DNA of 5,995 nt, taken from positions 1-5,995 of the forward strand of contig JAQGLD010000423.1 of the NCBI GenBank assembly GCA_028293055.1. Reading direction: 5' to 3'. The notes beneath the pieces are model-generated. The model had not been told where the DNA came from and made no database searches. It saw only the letters and a list, made by a program, of their open reading frames with translations. This document shows positions 1 through 5,273 of this stretch, one piece after another. A program made the position numbers and the translations under genes. This DNA is from Alphaproteobacteria bacterium. GTDB taxonomy: Bacteria > Pseudomonadota > Alphaproteobacteria > Sphingomonadales > Sphingomonadaceae. Position 1 is the first letter of the stretch. Each line of letters begins with the position of its first letter.

Positions 1-68
1 TGCGCACCCGCAGGAGCGGTGGCGAACAACAGTCCCGCGATTGCCGCCGCCTTATGCCCGATCTTCAT
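1..68 (-). CDS. N-terminus of an exported protein (partial, runs off left edge)
   Basis: The reverse strand reads an ATG at 68-66 followed by 22 codons up to the window edge. The peptide begins MKIGHKAAAIAGLL and ends FATAPAGA: a positive n-region (K2, K6), a hydrophobic core and an A-G-A end typical of a Sec signal peptide cleavage site. A good Shine-Dalgarno, GGGAGAG, lies at 79-73, four bases before the ATG, which supports the start. The mature protein lies outside the window, so the function cannot be named. The gene has the same orientation as the serine protease pair upstream but is 203 bases from it and probably has its own promoter. Confidence 0.72.
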   Translation of the reverse strand, partial: MKIGHKAAAIAGLLFATAPAGA

Positions 69-271
69 TTTTCTCTCCCTGGCTACAGACGCCGATAAGG
101 AAACGGGCGACTGCGCCCCTTCGCCGCCGGGCCAGGTTAGCGATCTATCGCGCTTGCGCACCCTGCCTAATTAGGCAGCGGATGCGTCATCGCTTCAGAT
201 CGGTACGAAGCTCATCGGCTGAAAGCGCGACCGGGACTATCCGGCGGGCGCGAGCCCGGCGCAGCCGAGGC
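69..271. other. Gene-free spacer upstream of the left-edge gene
   Basis: This spacer separates the end of the small protease-linked gene from the signal-peptide gene at the left edge. It holds a perfect 16-bp palindrome at 163-178. A short GC stem, CGGGC/GCCCG with a GCGA loop, sits at 245-258 just beyond the stop codon of the 73-residue gene, but no T-run follows, so it is not a clear terminator. I could not pick a convincing -35/-10 pair. Confidence 0.5.
163..178. promoter_or_regulatory. Perfect 16-bp palindrome, possible repressor operator
   Basis: CTGCCTAA is followed directly by TTAGGCAG, a perfect inverted repeat with no spacer and an AT-rich centre in otherwise GC-rich DNA. It lies about 95 bases upstream of the start of the left-edge exported-protein gene. 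Continuous palindromes of this size are typical of sites for dimeric repressors such as TetR or MarR types. No regulator gene is adjacent, so the cognate protein is unknown. It is too short, and lacks the T-run, for a terminator. Confidence 0.4.
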
Positions 272-493
272 TCAAGGCAAGCGCTTGGCAATCGATCCGG
301 TGACCTCGTAGACCACCTGGACTCCATCGATTTCCCCCGGAAGGTCGTGATCGGCGGCGCCTTCCAGATTGACCTTCACCGCATAGGAATCGCCGACCCT
401 GGTCAGGCCCACGCCGGTCACGGTCGCCCTGGATCGCGCGATCTCGCCCGCCTTCGCCTTGACCAGGCGTGCCTGCTCGGCCGTGACCACCAT
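272..493 (-). CDS. Small protein resembling the protease N-terminal domain
   Basis: This is a 73-residue protein with no signal peptide or membrane segment. After a helical, charged N-terminus (about residues 4-22) comes a compact alpha/beta-looking module: VTGVGL at 25-30, YAVKVNLE at 37-44, GEIDGVQVVYEVTG at 53-66. The same order of elements occurs in the N-terminal part of the upstream protease (about residues 47-97: GIALGI, DYRLAVRV, GEVDLRYIG). In bacterial NAL1-like proteases I recall a similar domain preceding the catalytic part. The ATG at 493 is 24 bases past the protease stop and in the same frame, with no strong Shine-Dalgarno (GAGCGAG is about 12 bases away), so coupled translation is likely. 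A role as inhibitor, chaperone or subunit of the protease is inference. Confidence 0.72.
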   Translation of the reverse strand: MVVTAEQARLVKAKAGEIARSRATVTGVGLTRVGDSYAVKVNLEGAADHDLPGEIDGVQVVYEVTGSIAKRLP

Positions 494-517
494 CGCCCGG
501 CTATAGCGCTCGCTCGA

Positions 518-1519
518 TCACGGCGCCAGACTGAGGTCGAGCCGCGCCAATACAGTCGCGAGCTCGTTGGCGAAGGTCAGACCCTGACCATTGGAGCCGC
601 CGGAATCACCGCCCGCGAATAGCAGGCCGAAGGCCCGAAACTCCGAATCCATGATCAGCGAGCCGCTGTCGCCGCCGGCGCTGAATCCGCTGGCGCCCGT
701 GCCTTCGATCTCGATCTGGCGGTCGAAGGAGAGATCGCCCACATCATAGCCGACGACGACATCGTCGAGCTCGACTGCGGTGACGATTCCATGGGTGAGC
801 CCTGTCGTGCGGCCGATCTTGATCGCAGCGTCGCCCGGTTCGATAGGCGTATCGCGCACACCGGCCAAAGCGCCGGCACCCTCCAAAAGCAGGCGATCCG
901 GATCGATGCCTCCGGCCAGCCTCGCAATCGCAGCATCGACCAAATTGCCTCTCGGCTGGAGCGGAACGGCGTCGAGCAAGGTTCCGACGACGTCCGCGGG
1001 CCGGCCACCCAGATCATATCGGCCGGGTTGAAGGATGTCGTCTCCAACCGTGGCACGATCCTCGTCGGCGAGTACGTGGTTGTTGCTAAGAATCACAGTT
1101 TCGCCGGAAGGATTATGGCGCAGCAACGCGCCGAGCGTACCGGCGGTGATCGCATAATGACCGATCGAGCAGCCGATCTGTACTGGCCGCCTGCGAGTCT
1201 GATACCAGGGGAGCTGCCGCTTTTCCAACCGGCCGATGTAGCGAAGGTCGACCTCTCCCCGCGTCTGCTCCTCGAAGCGCGCGCGAAGGTCGGGCAAGGC
1301 CTGCAGAGTCCGGCGCTGAACCCGCACAGCCAGTCGATAGTCCCGCTGGCCGTTTCCGCTCGCAATGCCGAGGGCTATTCCCGGCGGTGCAGCCGTGACG
1401 TTCCTGAGCGAGGTCGGCGAGATGCCGAAGCTACGCACGATCTTGCTGTCCGAGAGCAGTGGCCCCACCACTTGTTCGGCCATTTCCGCCTTCAGCGCGC
1501 GAACCGATTCCTTGTCCAT
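518..1519 (-). CDS. Trypsin-like (S1 fold) serine protease, bacterial NAL1-like type
   Basis: This is a 333-residue chymotrypsin-fold endopeptidase. The N-terminal region (about 1-105) is a non-catalytic domain. The protease domain begins near CSIGHYAITAGTLGALLR (117-134), a stretch typical of the bacterial NAL1-like group. The likely triad is His148 in LSNNHVLA, Asp195 in LVDAAIARL and Ser285 in GGDSGSLIMD; the oxyanion glycine is G283. A second GGDSGG at 303-308 lies where the family has a GLLFAG loop and is unlikely to be catalytic. No signal peptide or membrane helix is seen, so it is probably cytoplasmic unless exported by another route. GAGGAGG at 1531-1525, five bases before the ATG, fixes the start. 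It is followed by the 73-residue partner gene. The substrate is unknown. Confidence 0.88.
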   Translation of the reverse strand: MDKESVRALKAEMAEQVVGPLLSDSKIVRSFGISPTSLRNVTAAPPGIALGIASGNGQRDYRLAVRVQRRTLQALPDLRARFEEQTRGEVDLRYIGRLEKRQLPWYQTRRRPVQIGCSIGHYAITAGTLGALLRHNPSGETVILSNNHVLADEDRATVGDDILQPGRYDLGGRPADVVGTLLDAVPLQPRGNLVDAAIARLAGGIDPDRLLLEGAGALAGVRDTPIEPGDAAIKIGRTTGLTHGIVTAVELDDVVVGYDVGDLSFDRQIEIEGTGASGFSAGGDSGSLIMDSEFRAFGLLFAGGDSGGSNGQGLTFANELATVLARLDLSLAP

Positions 1520-1603
1520 CTCGTCCTCCTCAAGACCTCCGATGCGGCCAGGCCGTCAGCGAGTGGCAGCCGGTCCGCGGGCCTCCGACTGGATGCCTCG
1601 CGC

Positions 1604-1610
1604 ATTCTTA
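1604..1610 (-). promoter_or_regulatory. Possible -10 element for the serine protease gene
   Basis: The minus strand reads TAAGAAT at 1610-1604. A start point about seven bases downstream (near 1598) would give a leader of about 79 bases to the protease ATG and would put the centre of the upstream palindrome (1639.5) near -41.5, the usual place for Crp activation at promoters with a weak -35. I see no good -35 hexamer, which fits an activator-dependent promoter but also weakens the call. Confidence 0.35.
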
Positions 1611-1629
1611 GGGCTGGACCTGAAGAGCC

Positions 1630-1649
1630 GGCGTGACCGCCGTCACGCC
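1630..1649. promoter_or_regulatory. Crp/Fnr-type palindrome upstream of the serine protease
   Basis: GGCGTGAC and GTCACGCC form a perfect 8-bp inverted repeat around CGCC. The inner part is GTGA-N6-TCAC, the arrangement of Crp/Fnr-family sites (TGTGA-N6-TCACA in E. coli). It lies 111 bases upstream of the protease start and about 190 bases from the divergent RAM-domain gene. It could also fold as a hairpin with a four-base loop, but no T-run follows on either strand and no gene ends nearby, so an operator is the better reading. Confidence 0.45.
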
Positions 1650-1784
1650 TTCGCGAGACATTGCGAGGCCGCCCACCCCACGCGGATCGCCGCGCGGTCT
1701 ACGCCACCGGTTCGAAGCGCGGACCGTCGCTCCGTCCGAGCATCGCCCGACGCAAGGTGCCGGTCGGTTTGGCCGTTTGGCCGC

Positions 1785-1815
1785 TTGCGGCCGCGATCGG
1801 AATCGTTGCTATAAG
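1785..1815 (+). promoter_or_regulatory. Possible promoter of the RAM-domain gene
   Basis: A TATAAG hexamer at 1810-1815 is a good -10 in this GC-rich setting. TTGCGG at 1785-1790 is a partial -35 with a 19-base spacer, longer than ideal. A start near 1822 would give a leader of about 20 bases containing the GGAGGA ribosome binding site. A direct repeat of GTTTGGCC at 1767-1782 lies just upstream and could bind a regulator. Confidence 0.38.
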
Positions 1816-1840
1816 GCCGCGCAGAGCCACGGAGGACGGC

Positions 1841-2113
1841 ATGGATTTCTTTATCTTCATTCGCTGCAAGCCCGGCAGGACGAGCGCGGTCGGGGTGGCG
1901 ATGGCGAAAGTGCAGCTCCCCCAGGTCCGGGAAATCTATTCGATAAGCGGCAAATGGGACCTGATGGTTCGCGTCCAGGGCGAGGCCCGCGAGGATTTCG
2001 AGGCCTCGATCATCGAGAGCCTGCTGTCGGGCCAGTGGCAGGACATCAAGCGCACCGAGACGGTGATCGGCTATCGCACATTCGATCCGGAGGATGCCTA
2101 TGTCGAGGATTAG
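1841..2113 (+). CDS. Stand-alone Lrp/AsnC ligand-binding (RAM) domain protein
   Basis: This is a 90-residue protein that is almost entirely the effector-binding domain of Lrp/AsnC regulators. An N-terminal beta strand (DFFIFIRCKPG) is followed by a helix, then YSISGKWDLMVRVQGE (33-48), equivalent to the family's TGxxD-hydrophobic strand motif, then FEASIIESLL and IKRTETVIGYRTF (69-81). There is no helix-turn-helix, so it should not bind DNA alone. Known stand-alone RAM proteins form dimers and higher oligomers and bind amino acids or pair with full-length Lrp-type proteins; the ligand here cannot be read from sequence. GGAGGA at 1831-1836 selects the ATG at 1841 over an in-frame ATG at 1661, whose extra 60 residues are arginine-rich and have no family match that I recognise. 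Confidence 0.87.
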   Translation: MDFFIFIRCKPGRTSAVGVAMAKVQLPQVREIYSISGKWDLMVRVQGEAREDFEASIIESLLSGQWQDIKRTETVIGYRTFDPEDAYVED

Positions 2114-2173
2114 GCGAACGCTTCGGCGACACGCTTTCGCCGCCCGTTAACCATCTCCCTATCCGCTCTCGAA

Positions 2174-2197
2174 AGGGGTTCCGAGCTAGGTTCCCCT
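2174..2197 (+). repeat. Leader hairpin and GGTTCC direct repeat before the DUF805 gene
   Basis: AGGGG (2174-2178) and CCCCT (2193-2197) can pair across 14 bases, immediately before the AAGGAG ribosome binding site at 2199-2204. Within it GGTTCC occurs twice, at 2177-2182 and 2189-2194, spaced 12 bases start to start. It could be a weak leader structure or a regulator site. The stem is only five base pairs, so confidence is low. Confidence 0.25.
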
Positions 2198-2211
2198 GAA
2201 GGAGAATGTGG

Positions 2212-2766
2212 ATGGGCATTCTGTTTGGGTTTGCGGGGCGCATCGGCCGGCTCGAATATTTCCTGCTGTCGCTCGGCCTCGCCTTCGTGATGACCCTGAT
2301 CGTCTTCGTCATGATCGGCACGATGATGCCGTCCCATCGCGTCGCAGGGGCACCGCCGACCGGCATGATCCTTGCGATCGTCGCGGTCACCGCCCCGATC
2401 TTCCTGTATTTCTCTCTCGCCCTCCAGGCCAAGAGATTCCGCGACATGGGCTGGAATGCGATGCTTTCCATCTGCGGCTGGATCGGCGCGGTCGTGCTCG
2501 ACAAGCTGTTTGCCCTGCTCGTGCCCGCCTTGGCGTCGGCGACCGGCGGCGGGACCATGGTCGGCGGCTTGATCAACCTGGCGATGTGCGCCTGCCTTTT
2601 GTTCTGGCCGAGCCAAAGCGGAGTCGACAATTTCGAGCTCTCGCCGGCCCTTCGCGAACTGGGCCGGGGCGGGTCCAAAGCGTCGACGCCGAGCGGCGGA
2701 GCGACGCGAAGCCGCGATTGGAATTCTGCCCCCGCCTCATCCGGCTTCGGGCGGCGGACGCTTTAG
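2212..2766 (+). CDS. DUF805 family inner-membrane protein
   Basis: This is a 184-residue protein with about four membrane segments: roughly 17-37, 51-71, 83-108 and 115-133. The N-terminal FGFAGRIGRLEYFLLS (5-20) and the loop LQAKRFRDMGWNAML (71-85) are the hallmark DUF805 motifs (family form F.GR..R..YW and R.hD.g.sgw), and WPSQSGVDNFE (132-142) matches the family's late G..G.N.fG region. A Ser/Gly-rich cytoplasmic-looking tail (about 150-184) ends in GFGRRTL. The biochemical role of DUF805 proteins (E. coli YhaH/YhaI type) is not established. The ATG at 2212 has AAGGAG seven bases upstream; the ATG at 2206 is too close to that site. It lies 98 bases after the RAM-domain gene on the same strand and probably has its own promoter. 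Confidence 0.86.
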   Translation: MGILFGFAGRIGRLEYFLLSLGLAFVMTLIVFVMIGTMMPSHRVAGAPPTGMILAIVAVTAPIFLYFSLALQAKRFRDMGWNAMLSICGWIGAVVLDKLFALLVPALASATGGGTMVGGLINLAMCACLLFWPSQSGVDNFELSPALRELGRGGSKASTPSGGATRSRDWNSAPASSGFGRRTL

Positions 2767-2999
2767 AAACGGCCTTCCATTCGCGCTCATCGCATACGCG
2801 TCGCCGTGCTTCAGCCTGTCCATCCGGCGATCACATCGAAGGCGTAATACCAATGCCACCAGCACCACGACGACATTCGTCGCCGGTGACCATGTGATAC
2901 TGGATCGGCTGGTCGGCGCGAAGGATTCGCAGACCCTGTGTCACGGGGTCGACTCGCCTGGCGATCCCGCTGGCGACCTGATCCGGCGCCGGACCGGGA
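2767..2999. other. Spacer between convergent genes
   Basis: The 233 bases lie between the ends of the DUF805 gene and the aspartic protease gene. No frame has a start with a ribosome binding site. Inverted repeats are present (CGACGA-CAT-TCGTCG at 2868-2882, and the hairpin at 2978-3003), without T-runs. A minus-strand frame from about 2856 to 2730 has a hydrophobic stretch (VVVVLVALVL) and then a basic tail, but only GTG/TTG starts and overlaps the end of the DUF805 gene, so I do not call it a gene. Confidence 0.45.
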
Positions 3000-3003
3000 T
3001 CAG
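2978..3003 (-). terminator. Hairpin at the end of the aspartic protease gene, possible terminator
   Basis: CTGATCC (2978-2984) and GGATCAG (2997-3003) form a perfect 7-bp stem. It overlaps the TGA stop codon (3002-3000) of the minus-strand aspartic protease gene. Two more GC pairs are possible with a one-base bulge, and the palindrome CCGGCGCCGG (2983-2992) offers a competing fold. No U-run follows in the minus-strand transcript, so factor-independent termination is doubtful; the stem may only protect the 3' end. Confidence 0.3.
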
Positions 3004-4754
3004 TCGATGCCTGCCTTTTTGGCGCGTTCGGCGAGGTCCGGCGCGAGTGCGGCGGCCGCCTTGAGATCGGCGTCGGCCTCGGCCGTGAGCCCCTTGTGCC
3101 GACGAGCCAGCCCGCGGCCGTAGAGCGACCAGGCGATCTTCGGATCCGCTTTCAGCGCCGCGTCATAATCCTCGATCGCCTTGTCGTAATCGCCCATTCG
3201 GAGCCGCACCAGGCCGCGGCTGTCGAGCACCGTCGCCGGGCGCGCAGCACGGCGCAGGGCAGCGTTGCAATCGGACAGCGCCTTGTCGAGCTCCCGCCCC
3301 AGTTGGGCCCGCGCCCAGCAGCGCGCGTTGAGCGCCGCCGGCAGGGTCGCATCTTCCGGATGGGCTGCGATCCACGGGTCGAGCTGGCCGATCGCCCCGT
3401 CATAGGCTTCGAGCGCGGAATAGAGGCGGGCGATCGCTACCCGATCGTTGACCGGACCGACCACCGCCTTGGCGGCGGCGTCGGCATCGGCGAGCGCCGC
3501 CTCGCGCTCCCCGATCGAAAGTCGCAATTGCGCACGGTGGATCCGCGCGGGAACATTGGCCGGATCGCTGTCGACCGCGCGGTTGAGATCGGCAGCGCCG
3601 AGCGCCCGGCGGCCGCTGCGCATATAAGCCTCGGCACGCTGCAGCAGGAAACGGGTCTCCTTGGGCGCAAGCGCGATCGCATGGGTGAAATCCTCGATCG
3701 CATGCGCGAAGTCGCGCTGCGCGAGGAAGATCGCGCCGCGGCGGCTATAGCCTTCCGCATCCTGGGGCTCGGCCTCGGTCGCGGCGACCGGCGCAGCGGC
3801 AATGCCCTCGCCCTCTCGCCGCGCCGCGATCCCGAAGATTTTCCCACCGGTATAGGAAAAGAAGATTCGATCCGACGCGTTGTCGACATAGACTCGGTGC
3901 GAGATGAAGAAATCGGACCCGAGCAGCATGTCGTTGTCGCCGAGTTCGGTATCGGCGATGCCAAGGCGGACATTGTGGATCTCTTCCTCGCCGATCTTGA
4001 CGGAAGCGAAGGGCGCGCTCCAGGCGTTGGAGATCTCGCGACCCAGGCCGCGCGAGAAGCCGGCACGCTCGACCCCGGGATCGCCCGGCTTGACGCCTGC
4101 CCTTTCTGCCGCCTTTCGGGTCAGCATTGTGCGTTCGACGCCGGTATCGAACAGGGCGCGCATTTTCTGGCCGTTGACCACGACCGTGCCGACGGTGTGA
4201 AAGCCGGCGGTGCGCAGCGGCACGATCTTGATCGTCCAGTAGATTCCGTCCTTCGCTGCCCAATAGGCCAGGCTTGAATCGCCGCAATCGTGGGAGCGGA
4301 ACAGGCGGATCGCGCCGTGCGGGAGATCATATTCGACATCGGCGAGGCCAAGCACATTCTGGCCGATCAGTCCCGCCGTTCCAGTGTCGGTTCCGCCGAC
4401 GAGGAACTGGACATCCTTGATCGGCACTCCGGCGAGGGTGAATTCCTTGACCGTCGCGAGCGAGGCGCTGGTTCCGCCACCGATGCCGCCGAGGCGGAAG
4501 CCGGGCGGAGCGGCGTGCAGCTTGAGCCCGTTCGCCGCGGCGACGCCCGGTGAGATCAGGCTGTAGAAGGCACCGCTGTCGGCGATGAAGCGCGTCTCGA
4601 CGCCGTTGATCCTGGCGTTCACCATCGGCCGGTAGCCGTCCGCCATCGTCACCGGCAGCTCGGCGACCTTCTGCACGCTGCAGGCCGCCCCGGCGGCGGC
4701 GGGCATCGCGACGAAAGCGGCGAGCGCTGCGGCGAGGCGGGTTGTTCTCGACAT
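3000..4754 (-). CDS. Secreted bilobed aspartic protease with C-terminal TPR repeats
   Basis: The protein has 584 residues. Residues 1-23 are a Sec signal peptide ending AAAGA, so it is probably periplasmic. Two pepsin/retropepsin-like lobes follow. Lobe 1 has FIADSGAFYSLIS (Asp59, a DSG variant) and the later GLIGQNVLG (128-136). Lobe 2 has ALFDTGVERTMLT (Asp203, canonical DTG) and MLLGSDFFISH (276-286). Each lobe thus has its catalytic loop and its hydrophobic-hydrophobic-Gly motif, as in eukaryotic pepsins. From about 333 to the end are TPR-like helices, clearest at 335-366 and 508-572 (GDYDKAIEDYDAALKADP). The TPRs may bind a partner or substrate; the substrate is unknown. The ATG at 4754 follows GGAAGG by three bases; a GTG at 4766 would add four residues and overlaps that site. 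Confidence 0.87.
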   Translation of the reverse strand: MSRTTRLAAALAAFVAMPAAAGAACSVQKVAELPVTMADGYRPMVNARINGVETRFIADSGAFYSLISPGVAAANGLKLHAAPPGFRLGGIGGGTSASLATVKEFTLAGVPIKDVQFLVGGTDTGTAGLIGQNVLGLADVEYDLPHGAIRLFRSHDCGDSSLAYWAAKDGIYWTIKIVPLRTAGFHTVGTVVVNGQKMRALFDTGVERTMLTRKAAERAGVKPGDPGVERAGFSRGLGREISNAWSAPFASVKIGEEEIHNVRLGIADTELGDNDMLLGSDFFISHRVYVDNASDRIFFSYTGGKIFGIAARREGEGIAAAPVAATEAEPQDAEGYSRRGAIFLAQRDFAHAIEDFTHAIALAPKETRFLLQRAEAYMRSGRRALGAADLNRAVDSDPANVPARIHRAQLRLSIGEREAALADADAAAKAVVGPVNDRVAIARLYSALEAYDGAIGQLDPWIAAHPEDATLPAALNARCWARAQLGRELDKALSDCNAALRRAARPATVLDSRGLVRLRMGDYDKAIEDYDAALKADPKIAWSLYGRGLARRHKGLTAEADADLKAAAALAPDLAERAKKAGID

Positions 4755-4975
4755 AGTCCTTCCCACGGGGATCGCCCTGTCGGGCCCGGAAAGCAGCGTT
4801 GCCGATTCTGCGGGCGAGAGGCAAGTGGCTGTGGGCGCGCGGTTTCCGGGAACGCCGCGAGGAAATTCAGGCGCAGGCCGCCCTATCGCCGCGACGCGTT
4901 TCGAGCAGCGGACTGGACAGCGGCTGGCAACGATGCGCCTGATCGAAACGCGACCCGGGTCATGCGGAGAGGAAA
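4755..4975. other. Divergent spacer between aspartic protease and KOW genes
   Basis: The 221-base spacer should hold the promoters of both genes. On the plus strand TGGACA at 4914-4919 is close to a -35, but no good -10 lies 16-18 bases beyond it. No convincing promoter was found on the minus strand. The clearest signal is the inverted repeat at 4895-4952. A GGAAC at 4848-4852 resembles half of an EcfG general-stress promoter, but the matching CGTT is missing at the right distance. Confidence 0.45.
4895..4952. repeat. 10-bp inverted repeat in the divergent spacer
   Basis: CGCGTTTCGA at 4895-4904 is repeated in inverse as TCGAAACGCG at 4943-4952, a perfect match with 38 bases between the arms. 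The right arm ends 23 bases before the start of the KOW gene and the left arm is about 140 bases from the aspartic protease start. It could be two half-sites of a regulator acting on one or both genes, or the stem of a structure in the KOW leader. Confidence 0.4.
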
Positions 4976-5173
4976 ATGGCGGATCAGTCTGAAGGCGAAG
5001 CAGTGAAGAATGGCGATCGCTGCCTGGTCACCGGGGGCACCCATATCGGGAAATCCGGACGGGTCGAGGATCGCAGGACCAGCAAGACCGGCCATGTCAC
5101 GATCACCGTCCGGCAGGATAGCGGCGAGCGGTTCAAGACGCTCGCCCGCAACGCGGCGGTCCAGCCGACCTAG
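4976..5173 (+). CDS. Small KOW-motif protein
   Basis: This is a 65-residue soluble protein, 42 of which form a KOW-like module. After a short acidic N-terminus, NGDRCLVTGGTHIGKSGRVED (12-32) fits the KOW pattern (GD.V.V..G...G..G.V), with Gly28 at the invariant glycine and Val30 after it. VTITVRQDSGERFKTLARNAAV (41-62) supplies further strands. KOW motifs in NusG, ribosomal protein L24/uL24 and related proteins contact RNA or ribosomal proteins, so an RNA-linked role is likely, but no specific function can be given. It is far shorter than NusG and lacks the NGN domain. GGAGAGG at 4967-4973, three bases ahead of the ATG, supports the start. Confidence 0.76.
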   Translation: MADQSEGEAVKNGDRCLVTGGTHIGKSGRVEDRRTSKTGHVTITVRQDSGERFKTLARNAAVQPT

Positions 5174-5201
5174 CGATATTCGGCGGCAGTCGGCGAACGG
5201 C

Positions 5202-5207
5202 TATCAT
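5202..5207 (+). promoter_or_regulatory. Possible -10 element for the NTF2-like gene
   Basis: TATCAT matches the -10 consensus at five of six positions. The best upstream hexamer at 17-base spacing, TTCGGC (5179-5184), is a poor -35. A start near 5214 would give a leader of about 60 bases that includes the hairpin at 5241-5261. Confidence 0.3.
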
Positions 5208-5240
5208 GGCGTCCTGCCCTCTAACATGCGATGATGCGCT

Positions 5241-5261
5241 CGCCGGCTTTTTCCGCCGGCG
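5241..5261 (+). promoter_or_regulatory. Hairpin touching the ribosome binding site of the NTF2-like gene
   Basis: CGCCGGC (5241-5247) and GCCGGCG (5255-5261) form a perfect 7-bp GC stem with a TTTTTCC loop. The last base of the stem is the first G of the GGGAGG ribosome binding site (5261-5266). The T-run is in the loop, not after the stem, so it is not an ordinary terminator for the upstream KOW gene. A leader structure that tunes translation, or an mRNA-stabilising stem, is more likely. Confidence 0.4.
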
Positions 5262-5273
5262 GGAGGGGCCGCA

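Larger units (their letters stand above)
1520..1840. other. Divergent intergenic region between protease and RAM-domain gene
   Basis: The spacer is 321 bases between two outward-facing genes. It contains a Crp/Fnr-spaced palindrome (1630-1649), a possible protease -10 (1604-1610, minus strand), a tandem GTTTGGCC repeat (1767-1782) and a possible promoter for the plus-strand gene (1785-1815). Open frames crossing it lack ribosome binding sites and have arginine-rich, low-complexity translations, so I see no gene here. Confidence 0.55.

Noticed and set aside
245..258. CGGGC/GCCCG stem as a terminator of the serine protease pair
   Set aside because: The stem is only five base pairs and no T-run follows on the minus strand.
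791..1636. 281-codon plus-strand frame opposite the serine protease
   Set aside because: The minus strand shows a complete His-Asp-Ser protease with a strong ribosome binding site. The plus-strand translation looks random.
1661..1840. In-frame N-terminal extension of the RAM-domain protein from an ATG at 1661
   Set aside because: The extra 60 residues are Arg-rich and carry no helix-turn-helix. A GGAGGA site and a possible -10 lie just before the ATG at 1841.
2046..2678. 210-codon minus-strand frame opposite the DUF805 gene
   Set aside because: The plus-strand protein has clear DUF805 motifs and membrane helices; the opposite frame is Arg/Pro-rich and without motifs.
2811..2876. Minus-strand 21-codon frame with five Trp and two Tyr (starts MSSWCWWHWYY)
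   Set aside because: The composition is striking, but there is no ribosome binding site or promoter and it sits in a spacer between convergent genes. It is probably a chance frame.
3096..4277. 393-codon open frame on the plus strand, opposite the aspartic protease gene
   Set aside because: Its translation is rich in Arg, Gly and Asp without domain motifs and has no ribosome binding site, while the opposite strand has a signal peptide, paired DSG/DTG motifs and TPRs. It is an antisense shadow of a GC-rich gene.
4848..4852. GGAAC as half of an EcfG stress-sigma promoter
   Set aside because: No CGTT occurs 16-17 bases downstream, so the second half of the promoter is missing.
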